Shown: positions 8,719 through 18,109 of the stretch, in pieces
Layout of the letters: each line of letters begins with the position of its first letter
Position numbering within the stretch: position 1 is the stretch's first letter
Source of the DNA: Brevibacterium sediminis
GTDB lineage: Bacteria; Actinomycetota; Actinomycetes; Actinomycetales; Brevibacteriaceae
DNA: 64,000 nt
Direction: 5' to 3'
Assembly (NCBI RefSeq): GCF_013623905.1
Contig: NZ_JABKDD010000001.1
Coordinates: 372,001-436,000 of the forward strand
Made by a program: the position numbers and the translations under genes
The notes under the pieces: generated by a model
What the model was told of the DNA's origin: nothing
The model's database searches: none
What the model saw: only the letters and a program-made list of their open reading frames with translations

Positions 8719-10140
8719 TCAGTTCTTCATCACCGCGGGATGTTCGGGATTCGAGCACAGCTCATCGCCGTAGCCGCGGCAGAAGTACGACCCGCCCTTC
8801 TTCCATTCGATCCCGGAGAAGAGCTCGCGCACGGTCACTGCGTAGAGGCCCTTGTCCGCCACGGCCGAGAACACCTCCCGAGCCGCCTTCGCGGTCGACG
8901 GATGAATGGAATGCATGAGCACGATTGATCCGGGCCTGGTCAGAGACTGCACACGTCGGACCGTCTTCTTCGCATCTCTGTGCTGCCAATCTCCGGTATC
9001 GACGTCCCATATGATCGCAGGGCCACCCAGAGCATGTGCTGCGCGTTTGTCGAGGGCACCGTACGGGGGACGGACGAGAGGTTCGTCCTTCACTCCGACC
9101 GATCGCAGTGATCTGTCCGTCCGGTCGAGCTCTCTGCGGATCGTCGCCGAGGAGGTCTTGTCCATCTGGACATGCGAAAACGTGTGATCGTCGACTTCAT
9201 GGCCGGCGGAGATGATGCGCTCGGCCACTTCGGGGAAGGCAACCGTGTTCTTCCCGAGGAAGAAGTAGGTCAGACGGATGTTCGCCTCATCGGCTGCGTC
9301 GAGGATCGTCTGTTCGGTCTTCGCCTCTCCGGGACCGTCGTCATAGGTCAGCGCCACACAGGGCAGCAGCGCGCAGGAGAAGTCGGGGGAGCGCAGATCA
9401 AACGGCTGCGGCAGTTCGAGACTGCTGTGCAGCGCCTTCTGGACACGGACGCCGATGGAGGACAGATCGGTGTCGGAGACGGCATCGTCATTGATCGTCA
9501 GCGTGCCGGTGTCATCGGCTCCGACGGCGGCCGGGTCGACCGGTGCGGCGAAGAGCCGGCGGGCATTGACTGTGCTGTCGTGGGCGAGATCGGTCAGCAG
9601 CAGCCTTGTCTGCGGATGCGGCGACTGAACATCGATTGCGGTCACGACGAATTTCCCGCCGCTTGCCAACACCCGAGTGCTGATGTCCACAGCACGCGGG
9701 TCGACTCGAGACGCAGGAGCGTCATCGATGCTGGTCTGGGCTGGTGTGAAAGCCGTCGCCGGCCACCTGTGGACAGGGGCTGTCTGAACGGGGTCGAAGG
9801 CAGCGCGGTCGGCGAAGCCTCCGGAACCGTCGATGAGAGACAGCACATGTTCTTCGATCGCCGCATTCAACGAGGCGGCCGTGGGCAGACCGAAGGTGTG
9901 GACGTCCAGTCGCGGCGTGCGTTCGTCTGAGACGAGCGCGTAGCTGCGCAGCACTGCGGAGAGAGCGTCCCGGTTCTCGGCGGCGATCGTTCGCTGCGCG
10001 GATTCCACCGGCCGTCCGGGGGTGGGGTCATCTCGAAGAGCAGTGACGACAGCTCCGGCCAAGAGGACGAGAGTGGTCAGAGCGCTGAGGCCGACGAAGG
10101 CAGAGTAGACGAGGGTATCGCGAGGGGAGAGAGGAGACAC
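8719..10140 (-). CDS. Membrane-anchored NodB-type polysaccharide deacetylase
   Basis: 473 residues. An N-terminal transmembrane segment (about residues 11-35) is followed by a 200-residue extracytoplasmic region with no recognised motif, then a NodB deacetylase domain near residues 260-455. Catalytic motifs are intact: TYDDGPG (motif 1), VDDHTFSH (motif 2 metal His), RPPYG (motif 3), WDVDTGDW (motif 4) and LMHSIH (motif 5). It should remove acetyl groups from peptidoglycan or another surface glycan; the exact substrate is unknown. The start is GTG at 10140, four bases after the mrp stop, so it is co-transcribed with mrp. Confidence 0.88.
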   Translation of the reverse strand: MSPLSPRDTLVYSAFVGLSALTTLVLLAGAVVTALRDDPTPGRPVESAQRTIAAENRDALSAVLRSYALVSDERTPRLDVHTFGLPTAASLNAAIEEHVLSLIDGSGGFADRAAFDPVQTAPVHRWPATAFTPAQTSIDDAPASRVDPRAVDISTRVLASGGKFVVTAIDVQSPHPQTRLLLTDLAHDSTVNARRLFAAPVDPAAVGADDTGTLTINDDAVSDTDLSSIGVRVQKALHSSLELPQPFDLRSPDFSCALLPCVALTYDDGPGEAKTEQTILDAADEANIRLTYFFLGKNTVAFPEVAERIISAGHEVDDHTFSHVQMDKTSSATIRRELDRTDRSLRSVGVKDEPLVRPPYGALDKRAAHALGGPAIIWDVDTGDWQHRDAKKTVRRVQSLTRPGSIVLMHSIHPSTAKAAREVFSAVADKGLYAVTVRELFSGIEWKKGGSYFCRGYGDELCSNPEHPAVMKN

Positions 10141-10144
10141 CGAC

Positions 10145-11266
10145 TCAGACCGGGCTCAGTCCCAAGGACCTGCCGGACAGGCCGCGACTGCGTCGCCGCA
10201 GCGACTCCGCAAGGGTGTCGAAAGCCCTCGCCGCAGGCGAATCTGGACCGCCGAGCACGACCGGGGTACCCGCGTCCGAACCTTCCCGCAGACGAGTGTC
10301 CAAGGGGATCTGGGCGAGCAGTGGAACCTCCTGGTCGAGGGCGGCGGCGAGGTTCTCGGCCACGCTGGCACCTCCGCCGGAGCCGAACACCTCCATCCGA
10401 GTGCCGTCGGGCATCTCCATCCATGACATGTTCTCGATGACTCCTGCCAACGTCTGCTTCGTCTGTGTGGCGATGGATCCCGCACGTTCGGCGACTTGGG
10501 CGGCCGCCGACTGCGGTGTGGTGACGACGAGGAGCTCGGATCCGGGCAGCAGCTGAGCCACGGAGATCGCAATATCACCTGTGCCGGGAGGCAGATCCAG
10601 CAGCAGCACGTCGAGGTCGCCCCAGAACACATCGGTGAGAAACTGCTGCAGAGCGCGATGGAGCATGGGACCGCGCCAGACGACGGCCTGGCTCGGCGGG
10701 ACGAACATGCCGATGCTCATCACCTTCACGTCATGGGCGACCTGGGGCAGGATCATCTCATCGACTCGGGTCGGCTTGCCGGAGAGACCGAGCATACCGG
10801 GGATGGAGAAGCCGTAGATATCGGCATCGACGATGCCGACACGCAGGCCCTTGTCCGCCAGGGACACGGCGAGGTTCGCGGTCACCGACGACTTTCCGAC
10901 TCCGCCTTTTCCGGACGCGATGGCATAGACCTTCGTCAGCGATTCCGGGCGATTGAAGGGGATATCGCGGGTGCCGGAGCCCTGCAGCTTCTCCTTCATC
11001 TCCTTGCGCTGTTCGGGGGTCATCGTGCCCAGAACGACAGCCACCTCGGCGACCCCGTCGACACCGGCCACCGCAGCCTTGGTGTCTTTGGTGATCGTGT
11101 CCTTCAGCGGGCACCCGGCGATCGTGAGGAGAACTGTGACGGTGACCTTGCCGCCTTCGATCACGATCGACTCGACCATATCGAGTTCGACGATGCTGCG
11201 GCGGATCTCAGGGTCGATGACCCCGGTCAGCGCCTCTCTCACGGCGTCCTCAGAGGGACCAGTCAT
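10145..11266 (-). CDS. mrp: Mrp/ApbC-type P-loop ATPase, Fe-S cluster carrier
   Basis: 373 residues. An N-terminal DUF59/MIP18 domain (GVIDPEIRRSIVELDMV) is followed by a deviant Walker A, SGKGGVGKSSV, and the ParA/Mrp core with DLPPGTGD. The family binds and transfers Fe-S clusters. The usual C-terminal CxxC cluster ligands are not evident: the corresponding segment reads IENMSWMEMPDGTRMEVFGSGGG, a form seen in many actinobacterial Mrp proteins. The ATG at 11266 is preferred over GTG at 11272 because of AAGGAC spacing. It is part of the operon MgtE-like - DUF1003 - mrp - deacetylase. Confidence 0.88.
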   Translation of the reverse strand: MTGPSEDAVREALTGVIDPEIRRSIVELDMVESIVIEGGKVTVTVLLTIAGCPLKDTITKDTKAAVAGVDGVAEVAVVLGTMTPEQRKEMKEKLQGSGTRDIPFNRPESLTKVYAIASGKGGVGKSSVTANLAVSLADKGLRVGIVDADIYGFSIPGMLGLSGKPTRVDEMILPQVAHDVKVMSIGMFVPPSQAVVWRGPMLHRALQQFLTDVFWGDLDVLLLDLPPGTGDIAISVAQLLPGSELLVVTTPQSAAAQVAERAGSIATQTKQTLAGVIENMSWMEMPDGTRMEVFGSGGGASVAENLAAALDQEVPLLAQIPLDTRLREGSDAGTPVVLGGPDSPAARAFDTLAESLRRRSRGLSGRSLGLSPV

Positions 11267-11335
11267 GCCCACGTCCTTTCCTTCCCGGAACAGTGCTCCC
11301 GGGCCCTCAACACTACCGCTTCGGCGGTCGTCTCG

Positions 11336-11884
11336 TCATCCGCCTCGAGGGCCGCCTCGGCGCTTTTCGGAGGCCCGGGGATCGACCTTGTCGGTCCCGT
11401 TTTCGTCCTGTCTCTCCTCCTCGAGCTCCTTGAGCAGATCCTTGAGCTCGGAGCGGATGAAGTCACGAGTGGCGACCTCGCGCATGGCGATGCGCAGCGC
11501 CGCCACCTCTCGTGCGAGGTACTCGGTGTCGGCCAGGTTGCGTTCGGCGCGCTGCCGATCGTGTTCGAACTCGACGCGGTCCCGGTCGGTGCTGCGGTTC
11601 TCCGCGAGCAGGATCAACGGCGCGGCATAGGAGGCCTGAAGGGACAGGATGAGGGTCAACAGGGTGAAGTTGAGCGATCGCGGGTCGAACTGCCACGATT
11701 CCGGCAGCAGGGTATTCCACAGCAGCCACACCGCACAGAACACCGTCATCCCGACGAGGAACGCGGGAGTGCCCATGAACCGAGCGAAGGCCTCGGCTCC
11801 GCGTCCGAAGGTCTCGGGGGAGACGGTGAAGCTCGGCAGTCGGCGCTTGCTCGACCGCGGGATCTCGAAATCATCGACGGCCAT
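11336..11884 (-). CDS. DUF1003 membrane protein
   Basis: 182 residues with two transmembrane helices near residues 40-60 and 72-95 (the NFTLLTLILSLQASYAAPLI segment and the AENRS that follows are the DUF1003 signature), then a long charged helix likely to form a coiled coil. Function is unknown; in actinobacteria it is commonly adjacent to the CBS/MgtE-N protein found immediately upstream here (2-bp gap), suggesting a shared role, possibly in ion homeostasis (inference). Confidence 0.82.
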   Translation of the reverse strand: MAVDDFEIPRSSKRRLPSFTVSPETFGRGAEAFARFMGTPAFLVGMTVFCAVWLLWNTLLPESWQFDPRSLNFTLLTLILSLQASYAAPLILLAENRSTDRDRVEFEHDRQRAERNLADTEYLAREVAALRIAMREVATRDFIRSELKDLLKELEEERQDENGTDKVDPRASEKRRGGPRGG

Positions 11885-11886
11885 AT

Positions 11887-13161
11887 CTACCCCCTGCTGC
11901 GATCGTCTCGACCGGTGGTTCGCCAGTCCTCGGGCAACAGCTCGTCGAGGACGTCATCGACGGTGACCACACCGACGAGGCGATCGTTGTCGTCGGTGAT
12001 CGGCACCGACACCAGATTGTACGCGGCCAGCAGCTTCGCCACCTCGCCGAGCGGAGTCTCCGGCGACAGCGGTTCGACCTCGGTGTCGAGCATGATGCCC
12101 ACGGCCTCGTGCGGCGGATGGCGCAGCATCTCCTGGATGTGGACGAGACCCAGATACTTGCCAGTCGGGGTCTCTACCGGCTGCCTGCAGACGAAGACCG
12201 CGGCAGCCAGCGCCGCAGGCAGGTCTTCCCGCCGGACATGGGCCAGCGCCTCGGCGACAGTGGCTTCCGGGGTGAGGATGACCGGTTCGGTCGTCATCAG
12301 ACCGCCGGCTGTGTCATCGTCGTACGCCAGAAGCGTACGCACATCTTCGGCCTCATCCGGTTCCATCAGAGTCAGGAATCGTTCGGCCTGTTCATCGCTG
12401 AGCTCGCCGAGGAGGTCTGCCGCATCGTCTGGAGCCATCTCTTCGAGCACGGTCACGGCTCGTTGGGTTTCGAGTCCGGTGAGGATCTCGATCTGGGTCT
12501 CGGCCGGCAGCTCCTCGACGACATCGGCAAGGCGTTCGTCATCGAGGGCACGGGCCACCTGGAGGCGGCGAGCGGCGTTCATCTCGAAGAGCACATCGGC
12601 GAGGTCGGCAGGCTTCGTGTCCTGATAGGCGGCGATGAGCTGAGTGGCTTCCTGATCGACCTCGGAATCCACAGGATGGTCGGCATCCGTCCAGTCGATC
12701 TGCTTGGTCTCGCCGCGGCGGCGGAACGCGGCGAAGGCGCTGCGTTCGGGCACACGACGCACGAACAGCCTGGTGACCTCCCAGTCCTTGTTCACCTGCT
12801 GTTCGATGCCGACGTCCTCGACGAGCACCGGTGAGTTGTCCTCGCGCAGACGCAGCCGTCGGTCGAGCAGGTCATTCATCACCAGGGTCTCGGATTCGCG
12901 CTGTTCGAAGCGGCGCATATTCACCAGGCCGGTCGTGATGACCTGGCCGGAGTCGATCGCGGTGACCCGGCCCATCGGCACGAATACGCGGCGACGGCCC
13001 GGCACTTCGACGACGAGGCCGATGACTCGCGGGAACTGCCGCATCGTCGCACGATAGACGACGACGGCGTCACGGACACGGCCGACCTGATCGCCGAGAG
13101 GGTCGAACACGGGGGCGGAGACGAGTCGGGCGACGAAAACTCTTTTCGGTGGACCACTCAT
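11887..13161 (-). CDS. Soluble MgtE N-domain/CBS pair protein
   Basis: 424 residues and no transmembrane segment. Order of domains: N-terminal beta-barrel-like region with PRC-type features (residues 1-80), a middle linker, an MgtE N-terminal superhelical domain (about 165-280; EELPAETQIEILTGLE, DDAADLLGEL), then two CBS domains (about 285-345 and 350-410). In true MgtE these domains form the cytosolic Mg2+ sensor gating a C-terminal channel, which is missing here. It could be a stand-alone Mg2+ or nucleotide sensor acting on another membrane protein such as the adjacent DUF1003 protein (inference). It resembles Rv1232c in context. Confidence 0.82.
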   Translation of the reverse strand: MSGPPKRVFVARLVSAPVFDPLGDQVGRVRDAVVVYRATMRQFPRVIGLVVEVPGRRRVFVPMGRVTAIDSGQVITTGLVNMRRFEQRESETLVMNDLLDRRLRLREDNSPVLVEDVGIEQQVNKDWEVTRLFVRRVPERSAFAAFRRRGETKQIDWTDADHPVDSEVDQEATQLIAAYQDTKPADLADVLFEMNAARRLQVARALDDERLADVVEELPAETQIEILTGLETQRAVTVLEEMAPDDAADLLGELSDEQAERFLTLMEPDEAEDVRTLLAYDDDTAGGLMTTEPVILTPEATVAEALAHVRREDLPAALAAAVFVCRQPVETPTGKYLGLVHIQEMLRHPPHEAVGIMLDTEVEPLSPETPLGEVAKLLAAYNLVSVPITDDNDRLVGVVTVDDVLDELLPEDWRTTGRDDRSRG

Positions 13162-13377
13162 GTTCTCAGACTACGTGGTGCATGGAGCTTTCAGTGATCG
13201 CCTCCACGAATTGAATCGAGATCACATTCGCGGGCGGTGAACGCAGTGGGCGTCGGGTTCCACTCGCCCACTTTTCCTATTCATCAAGCCGTCCTGTCTG
13301 CTTCATCTCGATGTCGCCCCGTCTCCCTAGGGTCATTTCTCGGCAGAACCCGCCATAGTCGAATACAGGAGAAATCC

Positions 13378-15303
13378 ATGCAGACACGACGAATCCGCCC
13401 GCGCACCGCTGCCGCAGGCCTGGGAGCCTGTGCCGCGCTCTCGCTCTTCGCTCCGCTTCTCTCGCCGACCTCGGCGACGGCCGCGGACGCACCGGCTGAA
13501 CTCTACGAGGGCCACGTCCAGGTCGACCGCGGCAAGGCCGCCGACCCGAAGAAGTTCACCGGTCAGGTCTTCGATGACGTGAACGAGAACTCGAAGCTCG
13601 ACGGCGACGAGAAGGGAGTGGCCGGAGTCGCGGTGTCCAACGGCGTCGACGTCGTCCAGACCGACGGCGAGGGCCGCTACGAGCTGCCCGTGCGGGACAA
13701 CATGACCGTTTCCATCACTCAGCCGTCCGGCTGGCAGGTTCCCGTCGATGAGGACAAGGTCGCACAGTTCAGCTACAACCATCTGCCCGAAGGGTCCGGT
13801 GATCTCGAATACGGCGGCATCGAACCGACAGGGGACACGCCGAAGGCCGTGAACTTCCCGATGGTTGAGTCGAAGGCCTCGGCAAAGGGCGAGCAGAACT
13901 GCCCGATCGCCTCCGACACCCAGGCCTATGACAAGACAGAGATGGGCTACGCCCGCGACGGAGCCGTCGGTGACCTTGCCGATCGCAGTGATTATGGGGC
14001 CTGCGGAGTGCTGCTGCTCGGGGACAACGTCGGTGACGACCTCAGTCTCAACGATGAACTGCGCGATATCTACTCCCAGATGAACGGACCCGTGCGCGTG
14101 GCCCCGGGCAACCATGACCAGGACTACGACGCGGTCGACGACGCTCACGCCCTCGACACCTTCCGTGACCAGTTCGGACCCTCTTACTTCTCCTACGACG
14201 TCGGCAAAACCCACTTCGTCGTCCTCGACAGCATCGAATACGAGGGCAAGGCGAACAAGAAGAAGTACAAGGAGAAGATCAGTCAGGATCAACTGACTTG
14301 GCTGGAGAACGATCTGAAGAACGTGCCGAAGAACGCACAGGTCGTCGTCGCCACCCACGCGCCCATTCTCACGCACAAAGAGGTCGTCGTCGACAACGCG
14401 AAGGACTTCTACGACGTCATCTCCGACTACCCGAACGCCGTGACCGTCGGCGGACACACTCACACTCAGGAGAACCTCGTCGCAGGCGAGACGAGGAAGG
14501 AATGGGCTGCAGCCGGGATCGAGAAGCTGCCGAACACGCAGATCGTCGCCGGTGCCGTCTCCGGCGACTGGTACTCCGGCGGCCTCAACGCCGACGGGCT
14601 GCCGTACTCATTCACTCAGGACGCTTCGGAACCGGGCGTGCTCACCCTCGAATACGACGGTGCTTCGCGCAGCGAACGCTACACCGTGCGCAACGAATCC
14701 GACGACCACCAGCTGCTGCTCGGCGTGAACTCGCCCGAGTGGCGCGACTGGGCGCAGAAAGCCCAGGACTGGCAGGACGCGGACAAGAAGGGCACCGCTC
14801 CGAAGGAGATCTCCGAACGCGTCGTCACCCGCGAGGACCTCAAGCAGGGCGAGACCTGGCTGACCTCGAGCTTCCTCGCCGGCACCTCGGACGCACGAGT
14901 GGAGGTCAGCTTCGACGGCAAAGCACCGAAGCGGTCTGAGCACACTCAGCCGGGCAAGGGCGAAGCTCTGGCCAAGGGCTGGGAGTACACCGATCCGTAC
15001 ACGGCATCTCAGAATCTGCGCACCTCCGGCAATGTGGGCCAGTCGAGCTCGCACCTGTGGCGGACCGAGATCCCCTCGAACCTCGACCTGGGCACCCACA
15101 CCGCCGAGGTGACCGGAACCGACCGCTACGGTCGTGACTTCACCGAGTCGGTCCGGTTCACCGTGGTCGAGGATGAGGCCGCCGCGAAGACCGAATCGCA
15201 GAAGCTGCTGCGTCAGGATGGCTTCGATGCTCAGCAGAAGAAGGAAGTCCGAGACCCGAAGGGTCTCGACTCCGAAGAGGCTCAGTCGGCTCGCAACGAC
15301 TGA
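13378..15303 (+). CDS. Secreted calcineurin-like metallophosphoesterase with N- and C-terminal accessory domains
   Basis: 641 residues. The ATG at 13378 follows an AGGAG site; an earlier in-frame start lacks one. It has a classic signal peptide (Arg-rich n-region, hydrophobic core LGACAALSLFAPLL, likely cleavage near TATAADA). Next is an SdrD-B-like/MetallophosN domain (QVFDDVNENSKLDGDEKGV), then the phosphoesterase core with LLGDNVGDD, PGNHDQDYD, VATHAPI and GGHTHTQ. The first motif is SDTQAYD rather than the usual DxH. A C-terminal MetallophosC-like region follows, with a charged Gln/Glu-rich tail. It probably hydrolyses phosphate esters outside the cell; the substrate is unknown. It is monocistronic and ends at a strong terminator. 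Confidence 0.85.
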   Translation: MQTRRIRPRTAAAGLGACAALSLFAPLLSPTSATAADAPAELYEGHVQVDRGKAADPKKFTGQVFDDVNENSKLDGDEKGVAGVAVSNGVDVVQTDGEGRYELPVRDNMTVSITQPSGWQVPVDEDKVAQFSYNHLPEGSGDLEYGGIEPTGDTPKAVNFPMVESKASAKGEQNCPIASDTQAYDKTEMGYARDGAVGDLADRSDYGACGVLLLGDNVGDDLSLNDELRDIYSQMNGPVRVAPGNHDQDYDAVDDAHALDTFRDQFGPSYFSYDVGKTHFVVLDSIEYEGKANKKKYKEKISQDQLTWLENDLKNVPKNAQVVVATHAPILTHKEVVVDNAKDFYDVISDYPNAVTVGGHTHTQENLVAGETRKEWAAAGIEKLPNTQIVAGAVSGDWYSGGLNADGLPYSFTQDASEPGVLTLEYDGASRSERYTVRNESDDHQLLLGVNSPEWRDWAQKAQDWQDADKKGTAPKEISERVVTREDLKQGETWLTSSFLAGTSDARVEVSFDGKAPKRSEHTQPGKGEALAKGWEYTDPYTASQNLRTSGNVGQSSSHLWRTEIPSNLDLGTHTAEVTGTDRYGRDFTESVRFTVVEDEAAAKTESQKLLRQDGFDAQQKKEVRDPKGLDSEEAQSARND

Positions 15304-15378
15304 CAGCTGAAGAAGGAGCTGCAGCTTCGTGCGGCTGTCGGATGATGGCGCTTGGAAGCTGCGGAGAACTGAGAGGAG

Positions 15379-15404
15379 CGGGGCCCGCCGAACGGCGGGC
15401 CCCG
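15379..15404. terminator. Bidirectional GC-rich terminator
   Basis: Perfect 12-bp stem cggggcccgccg (15379-15390) / cggcgggccccg (15393-15404) between the convergent phosphoesterase and P1 peptidase genes, nine bases from the latter's stop. Confidence 0.85.
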
Positions 15405-15413
15405 TCTCCGTGA

Positions 15414-16505
15414 TCAGAGAGCGTTGAACTCCGAGGTGAAATCCGGTGCGATCTCGCTCAGCGTCGGCGGCTGCCCCCACGAGCTGTCGACGGGTGTCGC
15501 CGAAGCGTGGGCGTCGAGGATCGCCAAGCTCAGCGCATCGGCCGCCGCCGCGGAGATCATCACGAGCTCTCGGGTGGCGGCGTCACGATCGGAGGGCAGA
15601 TCCTGCGCTCCGGTGGCGATGCCGAAGACCGTGTCGCCGTCGAAGAGGGTGTGCGAGGGCCGCACAGCTCGGGAGATGCCCGCGTGCGCACCCGATGCCA
15701 TCCGCGTGGTTTGCGCCGAGTCGAGGCGTGCATCGGTTGCGACGATCGCAATCGTCGTGTTCTTCGCAGCAGTCCCCGGGACCGGCGCTGCCGAGTCGGG
15801 GAGACTCAGCACCTTCGGCAGATCGAGGCCGATCGAGCGCAGCAGCGGGTCCAACCACAGACCGCCCGACGGTGTGCCGATCGTTCCCAGCGAATTCGCC
15901 ACGACGAGCGCCGCGACCATGGTTCCGCTGGGCAGCCGGACGGCATAGGATCCGAGCCCTCCGCGCACACTCTGGAATCCGGACCGGGCTCCGATGCCTG
16001 CCCCGATGCTGCCTCGGACGTCGTCCGTCCGTCCGGACAGCGCCGCTCGTGTCGCCTCGGCGCCTTCATCCGGTCTCGGCGGTGCCTCGGAACCGTTTCC
16101 GCGGCCGAGGTCGAAGATCGCGGCGGCGGGAACGAGCGGAATGACCGCATCGGCAAGTCCGGGAGCAGGGAATCCGAGCCCCGCCTCGGCGAGGGTATCG
16201 ACGACTCCGGAGACGGCACCCAGCCCGAATGCGGATCCGCCGGTGAGGACGATGGCATCGGCACCATAGGAATGTGTTCCCGTTGCGATGACATCGGTCT
16301 CACGGGTGGCGGGACCGCCCCCGCGGACATCGACGCCGATGGTCGAACCGATCGGTGGCAGCACGGTGGTGATCCCGGTCAGCCGGCTGTCGGTGAACTC
16401 ACCGGCATGGCCGAGGCGGATACCGGGGATCTCGAGGACTCCGCGCCCGCGGAACGGGCCGGGTCGTGCCTCGGAGCCCGAACCGCGTGCGGTATCCGAG
16501 GTCAT
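15414..16505 (-). CDS. P1/S58-family aminopeptidase (DmpA-like)
   Basis: 363 residues. The family consists of self-processing N-terminal-nucleophile hydrolases (DmpA, beta-peptidyl aminopeptidases, 6-aminohexanoate oligomer hydrolase relatives). Visible features are GIRLGHAGEFTDSRLTG near the N-terminus, LTGGSAFGL, and KNTTIAIVATDA, whose Asn-Thr-Thr contains the expected autocleavage/nucleophile site, followed by SGAHAGISRAVRP and DGDTVFGIATG. The start ATG overlaps the upstream aminopeptidase stop by one base (TGATG), so the two peptidases are coupled and may cooperate in peptide turnover. Confidence 0.85.
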   Translation of the reverse strand: MTSDTARGSGSEARPGPFRGRGVLEIPGIRLGHAGEFTDSRLTGITTVLPPIGSTIGVDVRGGGPATRETDVIATGTHSYGADAIVLTGGSAFGLGAVSGVVDTLAEAGLGFPAPGLADAVIPLVPAAAIFDLGRGNGSEAPPRPDEGAEATRAALSGRTDDVRGSIGAGIGARSGFQSVRGGLGSYAVRLPSGTMVAALVVANSLGTIGTPSGGLWLDPLLRSIGLDLPKVLSLPDSAAPVPGTAAKNTTIAIVATDARLDSAQTTRMASGAHAGISRAVRPSHTLFDGDTVFGIATGAQDLPSDRDAATRELVMISAAAADALSLAILDAHASATPVDSSWGQPPTLSEIAPDFTSEFNAL

Positions 16506-18031
16506 CAGCGGTCCTGGGCTCGGCTCTGCACCCAGGCCTCGATCTCGGCGCGGGTGCGGGGGAAGTCGGCCGAGAGATTCTCCACTCCGTCGGCGGTGAC
16601 GAGGACGTCGTCCTCGATGCGGACACCGTTACCGCGGAACTCCTCGGGCAGGAGCAGGTCGTCTGACTTGAAGTACAGTCCGGGTTCGATGGTGAAGACC
16701 ATTCCCGGTTCGATGGTCGCGTCCAAGTACATCTCCGCTCTCGCCTGCGCACAATCATGGACGTCGAGGCCGAGGTGATGACTGGTGCCGTGGACCATCC
16801 ACCGACGGTGCTGCTGTCCTTCCGGTGACAGCGAAACGGCAGCGGAGACCGGCAGCACACCGAACTCTTCGAGACGCTTCGCGATGACCTCCATGGCCGC
16901 CTCGTGGACCTCACGGAACTTCACAGGACGGTTGGGGTGATCTGCGGCCACAGCGAACGCGGCATCGGAGGCATCGAGCACGGCATCGTAGATCTTCGCC
17001 TGCACCGGAGTGAAGGTGCCCGAAACGGGCAGGGTGCGGGTGATGTCCGCGGTGTAGAGCGAATCGGCTTCGGCTCCGGCATCGACGAGGATGAGGTCAC
17101 CGTCCCGGACCTGACCGTCATTGCGGATCCAGTGCAGGGTGCAGGCATTGTTGCCCGAGGCGGCGATCGTGTCGTAGCCGATCCCGTTGCCGTCGGAGCG
17201 AGCGGCGGTCTCGAACGCGGTCTCGACGACACGCTCACCACGACGGTGTCCGAGTGCCTTCGGCAGCGCTGCCACCACGTTGTCGAAACCGGCGCGGGTG
17301 ATGGCGACGGCTTCGCGCAGCTGCGCGATCTCGTGGTCGTCCTTGATCAGGCGCAGCTCGGAGAGCAGCTGGGCCAGTTCGGCGTCGCCTGCCTCGGATG
17401 TCTCGAGATCGGCCTGGACCTGGCTGCGAGCCAGGTCGATGACTCCGTCGATGCGGGCGTCGGCCTGTCGGACGAGGCGCACGGAGATGGCCCCGAGATC
17501 CTTCGTGATGGCGTCATCGACAGTGGCGGAGCTCTCAGTTGCGATGCCGGTCATGGTGGACATCGCTTCGAGATCGGCACGCGGTCCGACCCAGTACTCT
17601 CCGTAGCGGGAATCGGAGAAGAACTCCTCCGTATCGGCTCCGGCGCGGGGACGGAAGTACAGCGTCACATCGTGGCCGTCGCCCTCGGGTTCGAAGACGA
17701 GCACGGCGTCGGGTTCGGAGTCGGTTTCCAGACCCGTGAGGTGGATGAACGCGGAATGAGCGCGGAAGCGATAATCGGTGTCGTTCGAGCGGACCTTGAG
17801 TCCGCCGGCGGGAACGACCAGCCGTTCGCCGGGGAATGCCGCCGAGACCGCGTCCCGACGGGCAGGGGTGAAACCGGCGGCGGCGAGAGCCTCGGCGTTG
17901 AGGGGAGTGCGATCCCAACCGGAGGCGACGAAGTCGCGGAAGGCGGCGGAATTCGGGCGATGCGAGCGGTTGTTGACGCGGTCTGCGAGGTCCTGAGTCG
18001 AGTCTGGGGTATCTGAGTTGTGCTCTGTCAT
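16505..18031 (-). CDS. pepP: Xaa-Pro aminopeptidase (M24, pita-bread fold)
   Basis: 508 residues. An N-terminal creatinase-like domain (about 35-190, FRAHSAFIHLTGLE) precedes the catalytic domain with a complete dinuclear metal set: VDAGAEADSLYTADITRT (two Asp), HHLGLDVHD (His), FTIEPGLYF (Glu) and NGVRIEDDVLVT (Glu). It removes N-terminal residues before proline. It is the first gene of a two-gene unit with the P1 peptidase, divergent from the PHP gene, leaving about 78 bp for both promoters. Confidence 0.9.
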   Translation of the reverse strand: MTEHNSDTPDSTQDLADRVNNRSHRPNSAAFRDFVASGWDRTPLNAEALAAAGFTPARRDAVSAAFPGERLVVPAGGLKVRSNDTDYRFRAHSAFIHLTGLETDSEPDAVLVFEPEGDGHDVTLYFRPRAGADTEEFFSDSRYGEYWVGPRADLEAMSTMTGIATESSATVDDAITKDLGAISVRLVRQADARIDGVIDLARSQVQADLETSEAGDAELAQLLSELRLIKDDHEIAQLREAVAITRAGFDNVVAALPKALGHRRGERVVETAFETAARSDGNGIGYDTIAASGNNACTLHWIRNDGQVRDGDLILVDAGAEADSLYTADITRTLPVSGTFTPVQAKIYDAVLDASDAAFAVAADHPNRPVKFREVHEAAMEVIAKRLEEFGVLPVSAAVSLSPEGQQHRRWMVHGTSHHLGLDVHDCAQARAEMYLDATIEPGMVFTIEPGLYFKSDDLLLPEEFRGNGVRIEDDVLVTADGVENLSADFPRTRAEIEAWVQSRAQDR

Positions 18032-18109
18032 GCCGCCAGTCTAGACGGGCGGAGTGACATGGTGTGTACACGTGGAAGTCGGAACGACAGATGCAGATAG
18101 ACTGTGACC

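Noticed and set aside
10496..12625. 709-codon open frame on the plus strand
   Set aside because: It is antisense to mrp, DUF1003 and the MgtE-N/CBS gene, whose proteins match known families throughout; long antisense frames are expected in GC-rich DNA.
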